Notes: a model not told the origin generated them from the sequence alone. A stretch of DNA of 64,000 bases from Carettochelys insculpta (GCF_033958435.1 NC_134161.1:1736001-1800000), one strand, 5' to 3'; counted from the stretch's first letter, positions 18,986 through 32,825 are shown. Program-made: numbers and translations.

Positions 18986-20164
18986 CCTGTAGGAAGGATG
19001 CTGGTGAGCCCAGAGATACCATCTTCCCCACACAGTATAACAAGAGCTCCCCCACTTCCCTGCTGAGATCCTGGGGGTGGTGTGCAAGGGGGCTGGTGCT
19101 GTCTCAAGCAGCCCTGTGTTCAGCTCTGCTTCAGGGCTGCGTGCCTTCCACTCTGCACAGGGTCCTGGCCAGGGCATCTCCTCAGCCTGGCAGGTCTCTG
19201 GCCTTTCTGCTGCCACCTGCGTTTGGGCTACCTCCCCTAAGTCTGCATGCAGCTCTGGAGAAGAGCCAGGGAGGGGTGTCTGGGAGGGGCATCAATTTTG
19301 AGGCCATGAGAAGTGCACAGTGTTAATTGCTGTGACAGGAACTCCGGCTCATCGTTCTTCTGCTTCATTTCTCCAGCTTGGATGTGAGACTCTGGAGGAA
19401 AGGCCTTACTTCAGCTTCACCTCGTGATTTCCTCTCTGGTCGAACCTGGGGCTGGCTTTGAACTGGAAGTCTGTCCCTTCAGAGAGAGGGGGGACTGGAA
19501 GGGGCCACTGGAGGTTGAGTAATCTGGTTCCCTTCCGCACATGTACCTGATCTGGACAGCACTCCGAGGTTTTGGTAAGTGGTCAAGGGCTGCGCTACTC
19601 TATGGGGGTCTGGGCTCTGGGATGGAGCTCAGGCAAGGGGAGAGTGAGGGGTCTGAGAGGTGTTTGGGTGAAGGAAGAGGTTGCGTCCTGGAATGCCAAG
19701 CGCAAGAGGCTTTCAGGGCTGGGAGAAAGGTGTGGGAGGGGGTGCAGGGCCTGGGGCAGGGAGCTGGGGTGTGGGGTACCCGACGCAGGCTCTGGCTGTG
19801 CGGTGCTCACCTAAGCCGGTGGGGTGCTCAGGCAGGCTCACTACCTGCTGCAGCCCCAGGCTGCTCTGCACATCTGTGCCACATTCCCGGAGGGGAAGAG
19901 GGGGTGGGGGCACTTTGCCTCCTGCTCCTACCCAGCACCATCTTCCGGCTCCTATTGGCTGGTTCTGACCAATGTGAGCTGTGAGATTGTGCCGAGGGTG
20001 GAGCCAGCATGGGATGCTTTTCCCCCACTCCTTCCAGAGCATGGCACAGTCACAGGATAGCCAGCTGCTCCCTGCTTAAGGGTCCTGGCAGGGGTGGGCT
20101 GTGGACTGTATTCAAAGGCTTGGAGCGTGGATCTGGCCTGTGGGCCATCTCTTGCCGGACCCTA
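18986..20164. other. Intergenic stretch
   Basis: No exon is supported. The part around 19930-19985 (CGGCTCCTATTGGCTGGTTC, AATGTGAGCTGTGAG) resembles the GC-rich CATTGGCTGG repeat seen at 7.5 kb. Confidence 0.35.
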
Positions 20165-20420
20165 CCGAGCCGTCCCTGACAGCTGTCTGCCTAACCTGCT
20201 CTGAATCTTCACCACTGGAGGCTTTTCACAACCTCCCTAGGCAATTTATACCAGCGGTTAACTGTCCTGACAGGAAGTTTCCCCTGATGTCCAACCCAGC
20301 CTGCCCTGGCTGCAACTGAAGCTCATGGCCGCTTGTCAGTGCCTCAGAGGTTAAGAAAGTCTCTCCTTGTAACAACCTTTCAGGGTATTGGTTTGACCTG
20401 GGCTCTAATCCCTTCAGCTG
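20165..20420 (-). mobile_element. Old CR1 3' fragment
   Basis: CTCCCTAGGCAATTTATACC, CAGGAAGTTTCCCCTGATGT and CCAACCCAGCCTGCCCTGGC are the minus-strand signature of older CR1 copies. It is strongly diverged. Confidence 0.6.
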
Positions 20421-22126
20421 TCGTCTTAAGCGAGGCGTGCAGCAGGGGCTCGGTCTGGAAGACACGGCATGCCCCAGGCGTGTGCTGTTTGTTCTGCAGG
20501 GATATTTTTGGCATGTGCCATCCACCCAATGACCCAGTGAGATCCACCATCGTGGGAGAAGTGAGTCAATGATCTGCTCCATGGGAGTGCCAGGTGTGCG
20601 GGGGGGGGGGGTCACCAGAAGCTTCCCAGTGCATCTAGCATGTGGTGGGAGATCCCCCTGCGTGTTGCTCATTTTAATCCCCCGCCCCTGCCGAGTCCAG
20701 AGCCCATGCCATAGCTGGTGGGGTGCAGGCAGCGGAGGGCTCCCCTGGGCTCAGACCAGTGCCAGCATGCAACTGTCAGGCCTGAGCTGGGGAGGGGTGG
20801 GCGGAGGCAGAGGCAGGAGAGTGATGGATGTGGGGAGGTGTTAGGTTGCCAGTGGCAGGGAGAGGGCACTGGGGACGGACTCACAGGGCACTTACCTCCT
20901 CGCCCCCGACCTCAGGGCAAACATGCTCGTGTTCCCCATGCTCCCAGTCTCCATTCCTGTGTGCAGCTGGAGGGGCGGCACAGTGGCCTGCAGGGCTCTG
21001 CTAGGGCGTGTGCCATGTCAGTGCCTGGCCCAGAGCGCTGCCCCTCAGGCAGGTGAACAGGGAGGGTCACACAGATCGGACCGACCCCTTGCCCCGGACC
21101 CCTGGGGCTTGCGGTGACGAGATGAACAGGCATGTCCGGATTTCCTACGCAGGGGATCTCTGGCTGGGCGCTGGGTAGCATTCACTGCTTATCCCGCGCT
21201 GCGCGCACGCCACCAGCCACCTCTGAGCCACCGCCGTGGACGGGGGACGGATGAGCCTCCTGCCAGGCTGGGTTTGCGGGGGACTCGGCTGGCAGGACCT
21301 GGAATCGGCTGGTGAGCAGCTGGCTGGGGGCAGAGGTTCAACTCCAAGGCAGCCTATTAGAGTTAAACTGGGAGAAGCTGAACTAAGCCCTTCGGAATGG
21401 GCCTCAGGACTCTGGCCCTCAGCTCCATGCTGGCACCCAGCCCCTGCAGCTGGAGCACCGTGGGCTGGGCTGCTACAGGCAGGGTTGCATCGGCTGCCTT
21501 CTGCCTGCCATTGGCGCACCCAGCCCCGTGCAGCCTCGCCTCACGGCTGGTCCCTGAGCCCAGTGTTCACAGCCGCTGCCCCACAGCGCTGTTAATATCA
21601 CGCCGTCAGGCCTGGGCTCTGCTGGTCCATCCACTTCCTCCTGGGTGGCCGGGGTGGTGAAGACCTCACGCAGATGGGCTCATGGGCTGACCGGCCCGGT
21701 CGGAGGCTGTAAGTAACCAGGGTAGCCCCACTTGGACAGTCCACTCACAAGTGCGAATTGTTTGTATTCGGGTAGCTGCAAGAGTGCCCAGCGCTCCTGT
21801 TCTGGGTCTGCATTGTTATAGCTACTGATGACTGAGTTCTAATTCTAACTGCTAAGCCAGGCCCCAGAGCCACACGAGGTGGCTGTGCCCAAATGAAACC
21901 ACTTGTGATCTGCGCCTTCCCTCCTTGCTCCTGTAAATTACAAGCAGCTTTTCTGTTCCTGGAGGGCTGGAAAAAGCTCCCACCTGCCCGGAGCGCCCAT
22001 CTGCCCCCAGCTCCCGCCTGAGCTGCAAGCTGCTGAGATTAGAGCAGCTCCTCCTGCCAAGGCATCACAGAGGGCTTCCCAGGCCGCAGTGAAGGCAGCC
22101 AGCGAGCAAGGAGCCGTCCTTCTAGT
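20421..22126. other. Intergenic GC-rich stretch
   Basis: No exon or classified repeat is recognised. Open frames here lie on both strands and follow GC content. Confidence 0.4.
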
Positions 22127-22690
22127 CAGTGGTTCCCAACCCCCTCCCTTTTTGGTTTTTGAGAAACCCTCACGCCCCCCACATCTCTTCTTAACCAGCA
22201 TCCAACCCTCTATAACGAACAATCCAATTCGCAATTTAAACTGAATACAAAAGCTTGTTTAAAATTAAAAATAGCCCCATGAGCTGCCAGAGCCCTGCCG
22301 AGCCCCCCCGCCAGCCTCCTGAGCCACTCCCCCCAAGCCAAGGACCACTAGTCCCAGGCTTGCTGGGGCCCCAGCCCCACATCCTAACCCCCTTCTTTCC
22401 CCACTCAGCACTCGCTCACCCTTGCAGGAGGGAGCGCCGTGTGGGTCTTTGTAGCAGCTGCACCGGGTCGACCATGTATGATGGCTGGGTCTGCTCAGTG
22501 TCCCTGTGTGCTGAACCGAGAAGGACTCGAGGGGTTAAGTTAAACCAATTCAGTTGAGTCCAGTGCTGAGAGCCTCATAAGTAGGCTCTTTCTGGGGGTG
22601 GGGGAATCGTGGAAGGGGCCTGAGTTGCCTTGTGGCCCGCCCTGGAATTTCTTCACACCCCCAGGGGGTGTGCCCCCAGTTTGAGAGCTC
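22127..22690. mobile_element. hAT-like non-autonomous element
   Basis: The left end CAGTGGTTCCCAACCCC and right end CCCCAGTTTGAGAGCTC resemble the hAT end pair CAGTGGTTCTCAACC / GTTTGAGAACCACTG. The interior contains ACACCCCCAGGGGGTGTGCC near the right end. Possible 8-bp flanks match only partly. No transposase is seen. Confidence 0.5.
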
Positions 22691-22800
22691 ACGTCCTAGC
22701 TCCACGGGTGGACAGTGAGGCCCAAGGAGGGGAAGGGGCTTGGCCAAGGCCACCCAGGGAAGCTAGGACTAAAACCCAAGAGCCCACCTGTTGGGGAAGC
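22691..22800 (-). repeat. MIR-like remnant, inverted
   Basis: GGTGGACAGTGAGGCCCAAG, GGGCTTGGCCAAGGCCACCC and ACTAAAACCCAAGAGCCCAC reproduce the minus-strand order of a MIR core. Confidence 0.45.
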
Positions 22801-24480
22801 TCAGTAGGAAGGAGGACTGAAGCCCTAGGGATCCTTAGAATGGCTCTGGTGCCCGCCACACCTGGCTGGAGAGGGCATGATGTGTGCGGGGTGAAGGGGC
22901 CTCTTGGGCTCAGACCTCTAGGGCTGAACGATGTTCTCCAGGCAGCTCTCGGAGGGGGCTGAGGAAATCCAATCCAGGGAGGGGCCTTTTCCACCGGGGC
23001 AGCCTCCAGCTGCCTGCTGGGGGAAGAGACCAGTGCGCGTGGTTGCTACTGTGTGCTGCACAGCACCGAGGGAGTCAGGCCTGCCCTGCGGGCGGCCACG
23101 TCGTTCTGCCGTCAACTTTCCATCAATCCCCAAGTCATCAGGGAAACCTCTGGGGGGACCCAGCTCCGCCTCGGGGAGCTGTGGCCCCTGGGCCAATGGT
23201 AGAGGGTGTTCCGATGCCTTGGGCCATTGGGGAGCACTGGAGGAGCCGGGGGAAGGCAGGGCTGCCTACTGGGCTCCAGGGGGTCGAGGGAGCGGGCGGG
23301 AGTGGGGAATGAGAGGGGAAGGTGAGGGCGAGGCGAGAAACGGAGGGGAGCTGTGGAGGGGAGAAGGGGAAAGTGACAGGACGGGGACAGGACAGCTGTG
23401 TCCCATGGTGGTGAGATCGTGGCTAGGCACGTTTCTCTTCCGGCTCTAGAGCCCCTCTTCCTGTCAGGGCCCGGGGAGGCAGGCTAGCTGCACCCAGGAT
23501 GCTGCAGCTGCTCAAGCATCTCCATTAGGTGTGGCAACTGGGGTGTAGTTCTGAAGGAACAGCCAGACCTTTCAGATGCAAAAGCCCCTCCCTGGGCCAT
23601 TCCCACCCAGCAGTCAATGCCCAGCTCAGCCTTGTGAGAGAGGGGAGAAGAAACTTTGTCTGTGCCAAGCAGCCCCTGGGATTTCTCCCATACTCCCCTG
23701 AGCCGTTAATCCTCTCAGTGTAAGTCTGCCTGGGGCGTAAAGGAGATTGGGTGAATAATGCCACTTGGACAACTGCAGCATCTTTCCTGTCTGAGAGGGG
23801 CTTAAAGGAGCCTCTGCCCCCTTTTGTGGGATCTAACGCTGCTCCTGCTGCCATCCCGCCACTCGTCTGCCCCTGACAAGCCTGCGGACGGTGCTGAGGC
23901 TGGGGACAGGTTTATTTCACAGGGGAGATTGGAGTGAAGTGCATAAAGGTTCAGGTTTAACCTGGGCTCAGCTGAGATGTAGTACATGCTTTCTTGTTTC
24001 CCTCACCATCCCTTGACCCTGGATTCACTTTACCTTTGTTAACTTGCACAAGCTGTAACTTTCTTTGAAGCTTCCACAGGAAAAAAAAAAACTTTCCCAG
24101 TTTGTAAGTGCTTTTCTATAGGAGCACTTGCCATGGGAAATGGAATACCCAGCGTTACTTGCTCCACAGGTGGAAAGCAAGGAAATCAAACTCTAGACAG
24201 ATTCTCCCTGGGTGCAAAAATTATTGAACCAAATCCTTGAGCCCCTAGTCAGGAAAAGCTCATTGAGTTTTGCCTTACAAAGGATTTATTGACAATTGAG
24301 CCAAGACATCAGGGTTTGGCTTCTTGCTGTTAGACATGTCTGTTCCTTCGATGAGCAGAAGTCAAAGAAATAATATCTTTGTTTCTGGTTGCCTTTTCCC
24401 CCCTGGGTTTCCTACATTAGCTCAGTATATCTGTTTCCAAGAGAGAAGAAAATAATCAATAAACTGGAATACAATAAAAA
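22801..24480. other. Intergenic stretch
   Basis: No exon is supported. GC-rich to about 23500, then becoming AT-rich. A T/A-rich segment at 23990-24480 precedes the CR1. Confidence 0.4.
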
Positions 24481-24489
24481 TCTTTGAAA

Positions 24490-24920
24490 CTTTTAAGAAA
24501 TATCAACATGAAGACCTATGGAGAAAGGCTGGAAGAATTGGGCTTGTTTAGCTTGGAAAAGAGAAGATTGAAGGGGAACATGATAGCGGTTTTCAGGTAT
24601 CTAAAAGGGAGTCATAAGGAGGAGGGAGAAAACTTGTTCTTGGTCTCTGAGGATAGAACAAGAGGTAATGGACTTAAATTGCAGCAGGGGAGGTTCAGGT
24701 TGGACATTAGGAAAAAGTTCCTAACTGTCAGGGTGGTCAAACAGTGGAATAAATTGCCAAGGGAGGTTGTGGAATCTCCATTGCTGGAGATATTTAAGAA
24801 CAGTTTAGATAAATGTCTATCAGGGATGGCCTAGACAGTACGTGGTCCTGCCATGAGGGCAGGGGGCTGGACTCGATGGCCTCTCGAGGTCCCTTCCAGT
24901 CCTCAGAATCTATGATTCTC
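24490..24920 (+). mobile_element. CR1 LINE 3' end, separate subfamily
   Basis: A single open frame (24484-24834) encodes the CR1 C-terminal block: [50 protein letters not shown]. The 3' UTR ends CTCGATGGCCTCTCGAGGTC and GAATCTATGATTCT. Its wording differs from both other CR1 groups in this window. Confidence 0.88.
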
Positions 24921-27900
24921 TATACCTGTTATGTTAGATATGAGGGTCAGGTTCCCCATAGAGTTGAAGCGTAGGCACATATAGGGTTTGTAACATTCAA
25001 TGTTTGTGTGAAATCCGCTCTGCCCCTCTGTACAGAGTTGTGTGGTAATGTGCAGGGTATACACACATCTTTGTGTATTGTGCAGACATGACATTTTGGG
25101 CATAAGCTCCTTGAGCCTCCCTGCATAGACATATCTAAGCATCAAAGTCCCAGACAGCTGTGGCACGCAGGTATTAGCTCTCTGTGCCGAAGGCATTCTA
25201 GTGCATGACCCCGCCCCAAAGCCCCTGCCTGCATGGCATGCTGGCTGCCTCTGTTTGAGGTGGGGCTGGGTGTGCTGGGGCAGCATGAAGCCCTGGAGGT
25301 CACCACCAGCAAAGGCAGAGTGGCAGTGAGGGGAGCTTTCCAGCCCCTGCCTGCATGGTTCCTAGCTGTAGGCTGTAGCACCCCCACACCCTTTGCTCTC
25401 GTAAGGCCTGGGCTTCCTTGGCCTGCTCAAATCCCTGGAGTACCTCCCTGATTCCAGCCCGGTGATGCCAGAGAGGTGGCACCAGGAGCTGGTGAGACAA
25501 GGCCATAGCTGGGCGGAGCCCAGCAGGTGCTTCTTTCTTGCCTGGTTCCCTGAGTCGCCCCACGTTGATCAGTAATGATGGGGCTGCCAATGAAGTAGCC
25601 TGGCAGGGTAATAAATGCCCCCTCTGCCCAAAGCAAGGAGCATTTCAGCCCTTAGTTCCACAGTAGACAGCCCCCCTTGGTTATTAGTACTCAGTGACTG
25701 ATCCCACCTGTGGGGGATGCGTGCCCCTGCTATGCCAAGCAGCAGCGAATGCTGGAGGCCCAGTGACGTGCCTTGGAAAGCGAGGTGGTGCATGAGCTGC
25801 ATGTCTATGGCCCCTGGGACAGGTGGAACTCCTGCCTCCAGCCTTAGCTGCGTGGCCTGAGCCAGGGAAGTGCTCCTGGGGATTGGAAGCGCATGCACCA
25901 ATGAATGACCCCTTTGCACTTACCCCAGCCCTGCAGATGGAATTTGGCCCTGGTGGAACTGCAGAGTAACTGACTGAGCCTCTTGCTACCACATCCAGCC
26001 TGTGGCTGCCCTATCAGAGCTTGTCTCTTCCTGCCTGTGGCCAGCAGCTGCAGCTGGAACCAAATTTTCCAAAGAGCTTGGCAGGGGATTTTAAAATGTG
26101 CTGAAGGGATTCAGGAGCACAGATCTTGTTTAAAGTGTCTGGGGGGGTCATGCCCTGAAATCACATGGGCCCTTTGCAAAATCCCACCCTGCTCCCCATT
26201 CAGGTGCCAACTGTCAGAAGCCACTCAGGGTGCTGGGGCGGGTGCTTAGACCTTGGCCAGTCCGCCCCACGTCTCTGGCTGCTCACTCGGCACCTAGGTT
26301 CAAATCTCGGAAGAAGCCCTGTCGATTCCCTTCCCTCCCCGCCGCCCGTTTCTGAGCGGCCTCTAGCTCGCCTCTCAGCTACCACACGCTTGTGCTTCCA
26401 GAGCTTTTGAAATGAGGTGGTAGGAAGAACATAGCGGTAATAGGTGGGCCAGCGGCTGAGGCCCAGCTGGAGATTGGTGTTCCTTGCCTGCTGGCAAGTG
26501 GAAAGCCCGTGCCACAGGCCTGTGGAAACCGATGCAGACAGTGAGCTGGGGGTCCTGGCCACCAGTCTGTCCCCAGGACCGCCTGGCTATCTCCTCGCAG
26601 AATCAGCACCCCAAACGCAGAGCCTGTCGCTACTGCTGTGGCGAGGGCTTACGGCCAGCCGCAGAGCAGTGCAGTCTTTGTAAGTATCACCAGTGACAGG
26701 AGCCTCCGGTCTCCTGGGCTGGGAGTATTGTGCATCGTCCGATCCAGGCTCTGCTCTTTGTGGTGATGCTGAACGCTAGGGGGAGGCATCAAACAGGCTT
26801 ATTTCCTGGAAAGATTTCTCGGGGCCAGCCACAGGAGTGCTCAGAGCTAAGGGGAGGCTCAGCCTCAGCCTGACAGCTCCTGTCCTTTCCTCAGCATGGG
26901 AGCCCAGTGCTTGGCCCCTGGCTGAACTGCCTGTACTCATCACACAGAGCACTAACGTGCTGAGTTTATTCAAAGAGACCGTTCCCCTGAATGCCGCATA
27001 TCCCGGTCCCTGTGCACAGGGAGCCGAATTTCCACGTGTGGGCTCCAGCTTTACCCCAAAGGGACCCAAAAGGCACTCGGCAAGCCACAGGGAGGCTCGC
27101 TTTATCCCATTTGGAAATATGTGCAGCCAGCTCTGGGGTGAAGCATGGGGGGAGCTGCTCATTTAGGGTCACTTTCTACAGCCGAGTGGGGAACAGATGG
27201 AGTGCTGCCCCCACAGTGAGCCCCACTGAAGCCCAGGGCACTTATCTGAGCCCCAGCCAAGTGTTTCACCAGCTGTAACATAGTGACCCTCCTCACATCA
27301 GTGCTATTATCCCCATTTTATAGATGGAAAGTGGGGCCCAGATTTCCACAGAGCCTTAGGAGCCAAGCTCCTAATGGTTGCAGATTCGCCCACGCATGGG
27401 AGCTTTTCTCCCAGCATGCCTAACTCGGAGCTGACCCTTTAAATCAGGCAGAGGCTGGTGGGTAGCAGCAGCCCTAGAATGACCGTTTTGGTACAAGGTG
27501 CCGCGGGTTGTGTGTTTTTCATGCCTGCTGGCAGGGCTCTGAGTGCCTCCTGCTTGTTCTGGCTGGAGCAGCCGAGTATGGCCTGCATGCTGTGCTGTGC
27601 ATTGCAGAGGACTCCTCTCCGCCTGGTATGGGGGGCAGAAAGGGAGCCAGAGAAGGCAGTGACCTGAGGTCTGCAGCTGGTCTGTGGCTGGGTTGGGTCT
27701 AGACTAATAGCCCTCTGCTGCAGCAGCTCTGAAAGCCTCCAGCGTCTCTCCACAGGCCCCTTGTGAAACGGCCTGGGCTCAGCGGCATGTGGAGGAGAGT
27801 GCAGCAGGGCTGGTGCAAAGCAAGGCATGCGGGGTGGGCGGGCAGGGCAGGGCAGTCGCCTCTAGGAACTGAAACCATAGGGGAATTGAGATGAGTTGTA

Positions 27901-28257
27901 CGTTGGGTGCCTGGGCAGGCGAGGGGGACTCTGGCAGAGGGAGTGTCACCGCAGCCTGGAGCACCGTTCAGAGCTGAGAAAAAGTCCTGCAAGTTCTACA
28001 CCTGCCTGAGGCTTGCAGTCTGGGGAGAGCGACGCCCTTTCCTACCCCCAGAGCTACACCCACGCACCAGCCTGTGTCGGCAATGAGCAGCTGAATTGGG
28101 GCAGCCCCCCACCCCCGGCTGGGGACACCCTCACTTTCCTGCAACTTTCAGATTGGCGCTGGGGAAAAGGGAGATGGAGGGGTAGATGCTGCTTATCTGC
28201 AGAACAGCTGTAGCGTGGCAAGGTAAGCAGTCCTACCAGCCTGCCTCGAGCTTTCCT
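24921..28257. other. Intergenic stretch
   Basis: No gene or clear repeat was recognised over about 3.3 kb. A MIR-like phrase (TATTATCCCCATTTTATAGA) lies near 27306. Open frames are on both strands without family motifs. Confidence 0.35.
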
Positions 28258-28258
28258 A

Positions 28259-28482
28259 AGAACATAAGAACGGCCATACTGGGTCAGACCAAAGGTCCAT
28301 CCAGCCCAGCATCCCATCTGCCGACGGTGGCCAATGCCAGGTGCCCCAGAGAAGGAGAACAGAAGACAATGATCAAGTGATTTATCTCCTGCCATCCATC
28401 TCCTGCCCTTGTTCTGAAGGCCAGGGCACCATCCTTTACCCCTGGCTAATAGCCATTTATGGACCTAACCTGCAAACCTGGC
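28259..28482 (-). mobile_element. CR1 LINE 3' tail ([10 protein letters not shown] subfamily)
   Basis: AAGAACATAAGAACGGCCAT then ACTGGGTCAGACCAAAGG through TGGCTAATAGCCATTTATGG is the inverted 3' UTR of the subfamily present at 47.8, 53.7, 54.8 and 62.1 kb. The copy is broken off before the coding part. Confidence 0.9.
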
Positions 28483-31400
28483 TCCAGTGCCAGGCTGCCA
28501 GCGGGGCAGGGGCAGCGGCTGGAGTGAGACCCCTGCAAACAGGCCGCCCAGCGTCCATCAGACTGCAACAAAGTTCAGCCACTGTACTGCTGAGAATCAG
28601 GCCAAGTGCCTGAGCCTTTCACCAAGCCACTGAGCGATCGAGTCCCTGGCTGGGCCCTCGTCTGAAAATACACCCAGAGTGAGTGCTGCTTTGCTGACCA
28701 CACAATCCAGCAGGAAAATGGAAAGGGTCCCAGGGCTGTGAGTGAGAGGGATGCAGCCGGGTCCCAAAGGAGCGATGAAAACAGGTTTTCCAGGAATTAC
28801 CCTCAGCAATGTCACACCAGGAGGGTTTGAACCAGGGGCCTTCAGAATCACAGCACAGACTTCTGCCCCTAAAAAAAGGTAGCTGCTGCCTGTGAGCAGT
28901 ACTCGCTGTAAGCTGAGTGCTTGGGTGCCAGCCAGCTGATCAGGAGAACACGAGCAGTGTGTGTGCCTTGTGGTGGTGCAAAAAAGCTTGAGGCAGGCTG
29001 GTAGGTGGTGCACTTTTGCACCGCCTCAGTGCACGCAACAAAATTTATTCTGCTCATGAATGGAAAAAATGAGCGGGACCATGGCTGGTGAGTGAGTGGT
29101 TTGCGAGAGGAAAGCTGTGACACGCTTCTCCAGCATGTTACACGTCTCCTGTCCCTTTCCATGGAGCCTCTTATGTGCAGCCAAAAGTAGATTTCACCTG
29201 CCCAGATCACAGATTGGATAACCTTTTCATCTCTGTCAGCTCACAGCTGTGTAAGACCACATGGTGTCACTCTGGGCCCCTCACTGGCTGGCTCTGAGCC
29301 TGGCATCAGCTGTCCTGCTCGAACACCGATGGAAAGGACTCTTAACGGTGCTTTCTGTGAGTATCCTGAGGGGCAGCCCCAAGAATACTGATGCTCGTAA
29401 CACCCTTTTGCGCCAATGCGTGTGGGGTGTGAACTCCCGCAGGCACTGGCTTGGCAAGAGCCTGCTCCGAGGTGTAGCTGCCTGACCTCCTCCACCAGAA
29501 TCCAGGGGGCCAGGGATGTAGGCAGGGGGGAAGCTAAACAGCCCCTTTAAGCCACCAAGGGAAGGAATACAGTGTCTGCAATAAAAGGGACCAGAGCTGC
29601 CGAGAGCACAGGCGGCTACTGGTCTCCCCACCTGGCCAGCTTCAGCTGTTTCCCTGCATTGTCTCTGGCAGAGGTAGCCTGGACCTGGGCTGCGGAGTGT
29701 TGTCTGATGCTGTTTTAGCCCTGCCCCAATGGGGGAGTGACCAGGGGGCTCGTCAGTGTTGCTGAACAGCCAGGGAAGCTAAAAATGAAACATGAAGCGG
29801 CATTTGCTCCCCCGCCCCGGGAACTGCCAATAGATATCCCCAAGGCCCCAGCCATGCGGTGCCCACAGGAGGCCCGGCAGCGCCAGCCCTCCACAGCCCA
29901 CCCACACACCCTGGTCTCCGTCGGGGCTGGCTGTGGGAGTGCCACAGCGGCCCCTGAAGCCAGTGTTCCCCCGCGCAGGAGAGGAAGCGGCTGTTCCCGT
30001 TTGGATAGCCAGCAAAGTCCTGCTATCAGGCTTCCCTTGGCTGCCCTCTTTGGAGCAGCTGCCAGGCAGGAATGAAGGCAGCCAGCTTGTTCTGGGCTGG
30101 GGGAGCTCACACACTCCCCTCAGTAAAGGGCTGGTGGGGAGGGAAAGGGCTGGGTCACCAGAGGGATGGGGGAGCCGGCTTGCCCCACTGAAACCAATGG
30201 CAAAACTCCCATTGACCATCACAGGGCTCGGAGCGGGGTCATTACATCAATTTCACAATAGCGAGCCAATGGCCGAGCCATGACTGTCCCAAGGCAACAG
30301 TATCCCTCTCCCCTGGGTGCCAGCCTGTCCGGCGGCTGGACGGGGGCAGGGAGAGGCTGTCCTTGTGGCCCTGCCAGATGGGAGCAGAAGCAGGACTATT
30401 ACTCTTGCAGGCGAGCTTGTTCGTACGAGGCTTCCGGTCGGCTTCTGCAGGCTCAGGCTAGGACGCGAGCCCACTGTCCGAGTGCTTCTCTGGGCCCAGC
30501 GCTCTCCTCTGTGCTGTGGCTGTGGGGCAGGCCCAAGTCAGGTGGAGCAGTTGGCCTTTGAATGCCTCTCTAAAGCTCACCCCAATGGGGTGCCCGCAAA
30601 GCCCTGACCGCTGGCTAGGCCCTGATCCCTGCTTCTTACGCTCATTGCAGTCACGTCGCTGTTCTCATTGCAGCGCCCAGGAGCAGCTGTGCACAAGCAC
30701 AGAACAAAAGGACACTCAGTCCCTGCCCTAAGACGTCTACAGTCCAAGCACGGGACAAGACAAAGGAGGGATACAGGCAGCTGGATGGCTGAGTACAAAG
30801 AAACAGTGAGACAATATTGCCAGCCTGGCAAGCAGCGGCCCCAGCCCTGAGCCATTGTCTTTGTGCTCCCCCGCATCTGCCTGTGGTACCCATCTCTGGT
30901 CACATGCTTAGGCCCTGCCGCCTGTTGCTTATGATGCTGAATTTTCCATCTGTGCTGTGCCCATCACACTGGGCCCCGATCTCAGCTGGGGCCTCGAAGC
31001 ATTACTGTAAAACACGCAGCGGTAGTAATAACTGGTGCTTCTGACAGACCCCGGACTACTGTGCCGCAGTAGAGACATTTACCAAACTCCAGTTCAAGGA
31101 CCTCCACTGGTGTGTGTGTGACCCCAGGCAGGGCAGCCCAGAGAGCCAGGAAGCCCGGGGCAGACAGGGACGTATGGACTCCCCAGGGGGGTGCCAGCTG
31201 CCTGTGTGACCAAGCCAGAGCTGCCTGTTTGCGTGTAAAAGAGACACACTTCACAACGTACACGTTACTGTTCTAGAGCCGTGAGAGATGACTGGCTTGA
31301 GATGCTACCAGCACTGCATTGTGGGCACACACCACAGGGGCGCCAGGGGCTCGTCCTGTGCCTTGGGAAAGCCCCCTGTCCCAGAGGCGGTAGCCAAGGG

Positions 31401-31597
31401 AAAATTCTTCCATCGGCCCGGAAGTGTTTGTGGTGGGCTCAGGGGGCTGGTTAGATTTTGTCACAGCCCTAAGTGCTGGAGTTACACTGGCCTAACTTTG
31501 TACTGCACCCAGCCCCTAGGTTGGGGCAGCCACGAAGCTGATGCTGTGCAGGGACGGAGTGGAGGAAAAGGAAGGGACAGGAGGGGTGAGAGGCTCA
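28483..31597. other. Intergenic stretch
   Basis: No exon is recognised. 30665-30860 holds a diverged interspersed repeat (GAACAAAAGGACACTCAGTC, AGACAAAGGAGGGATACAGG, GTGAGACAATATTG), a type seen widely in reptiles but which I cannot classify. Confidence 0.4.
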
Positions 31598-32573
31598 GAC
31601 AGTCATAGAACTGGAAGAAACCTTGAGGGTCATAGATTCCAGCTTCCTGCCCTCCCAGCAGGACCAAGCACCGTCTAGACCAGCGGCTTGTCTGACTGGC
31701 TCTTGAAAATCTCTGATGATGAAAATTCCACATCCTCCTTGGGCAATTCATGCCAATGATCCTCAGCTACTCTGACAGTTTCCTAATGTCCAGCGCAGCC
31801 TGCCCTGACTGCTACGGGTTCGACCTTCGTGGTCCAGGCTTACGAAGGCTGGGTGTCGTCTGCGGTCAGGTATGGATCACTCCTGGGGAAAAGCAGCTGC
31901 TCCCCACCCACCCCAAGCTTCTGGCCTGCCACAAATCAGATGAGGGTAGGTGGAAGCTGGAAGTGTGGGGACTGGGGATGCTCGGGAGATGAGGCAGGGT
32001 GGCTGTGGAGCCCGGCGGCCGGGAGCACAGCCTCACAGCTGGCAGCAGGGGCTGGAAGCAGAGTCTGGTAGCTCCTGGGCTCAGTGCACTCCTGGGGCGC
32101 TGTATTCTCACCCCAGCCACAGGGCTCTGCCGCCACCCTGCCTCTTTCCCTGCATGCCCCCAGTCCTGGCTTGGTCAATGCCAGTCCTTCTGCGGCTGTC
32201 AGAGCAGAGCCCCTGAGCTGGAGGCACTGACCTCCCCTGGGCCAGCAGATTCCCTGTTTCAGGACCAGTCAGGTCATGAGGGTGCCAGACCAGGGGGGTA
32301 CAACTTGTATGTAAGACCATCACCCCTTGTCCTACCTCAGAGGCCAAGGAGAACAGTTTTTCTCCCCACTCCTTGTAACAACCTTTTACGTACTTGACAA
32401 CTGTCATTCTGTGCCACCTCAGTCTTCTCTTCTGCAGGCTCAACACACCCAGTTCTTTCAGGCTTCCCTCCTAGCTCCCCTTCTTCACCTTTCAATCATT
32501 TGCGTTGCTCTTCTCCGAACTCCCTCCAGTTTGCCTGCGTCTTTCCTGAACCGTGGCGCCCAGCACCAGTGAG
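31598..32573 (-). mobile_element. Old CR1, interrupted
   Basis: Two minus-strand CR1 pieces lie in the right order: 31598-31815 (CATAGAACTGGAAGAAACCT ... TTTCCTAATGTCCAGC) and 32294-32573 (CCTTGTCCTACCTCAGAGG, CTCAGTCTTCTCTTCTGCAG, CGAACTCCCTCCAGTTTGCC). About 480 bp of unrelated sequence separates them, presumably a later insertion. Confidence 0.65.
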
Positions 32574-32825
32574 TGCAGAGTAGAGCAGAATTCCTTCCTG
32601 TGTCTTTCTGACAGCGCTCCTGCTAATGCATCCCAGAAGGGTTGGTTTGGTTTTCTGCACCAGTGTCACAATGGTGCATCATACTCAGCTTATGATCCGC
32701 TCTGACCTCTACCTCCCTTTCTGCAGTGCTCCTTCCTAAGGAGTCTCTTCCCAGTCGGCATGTGCGTTCCTCCTTAATTCGGTTGCTTTGCATTTGTGAG
32801 TTTGCCCAGACTGATGAACTGATTT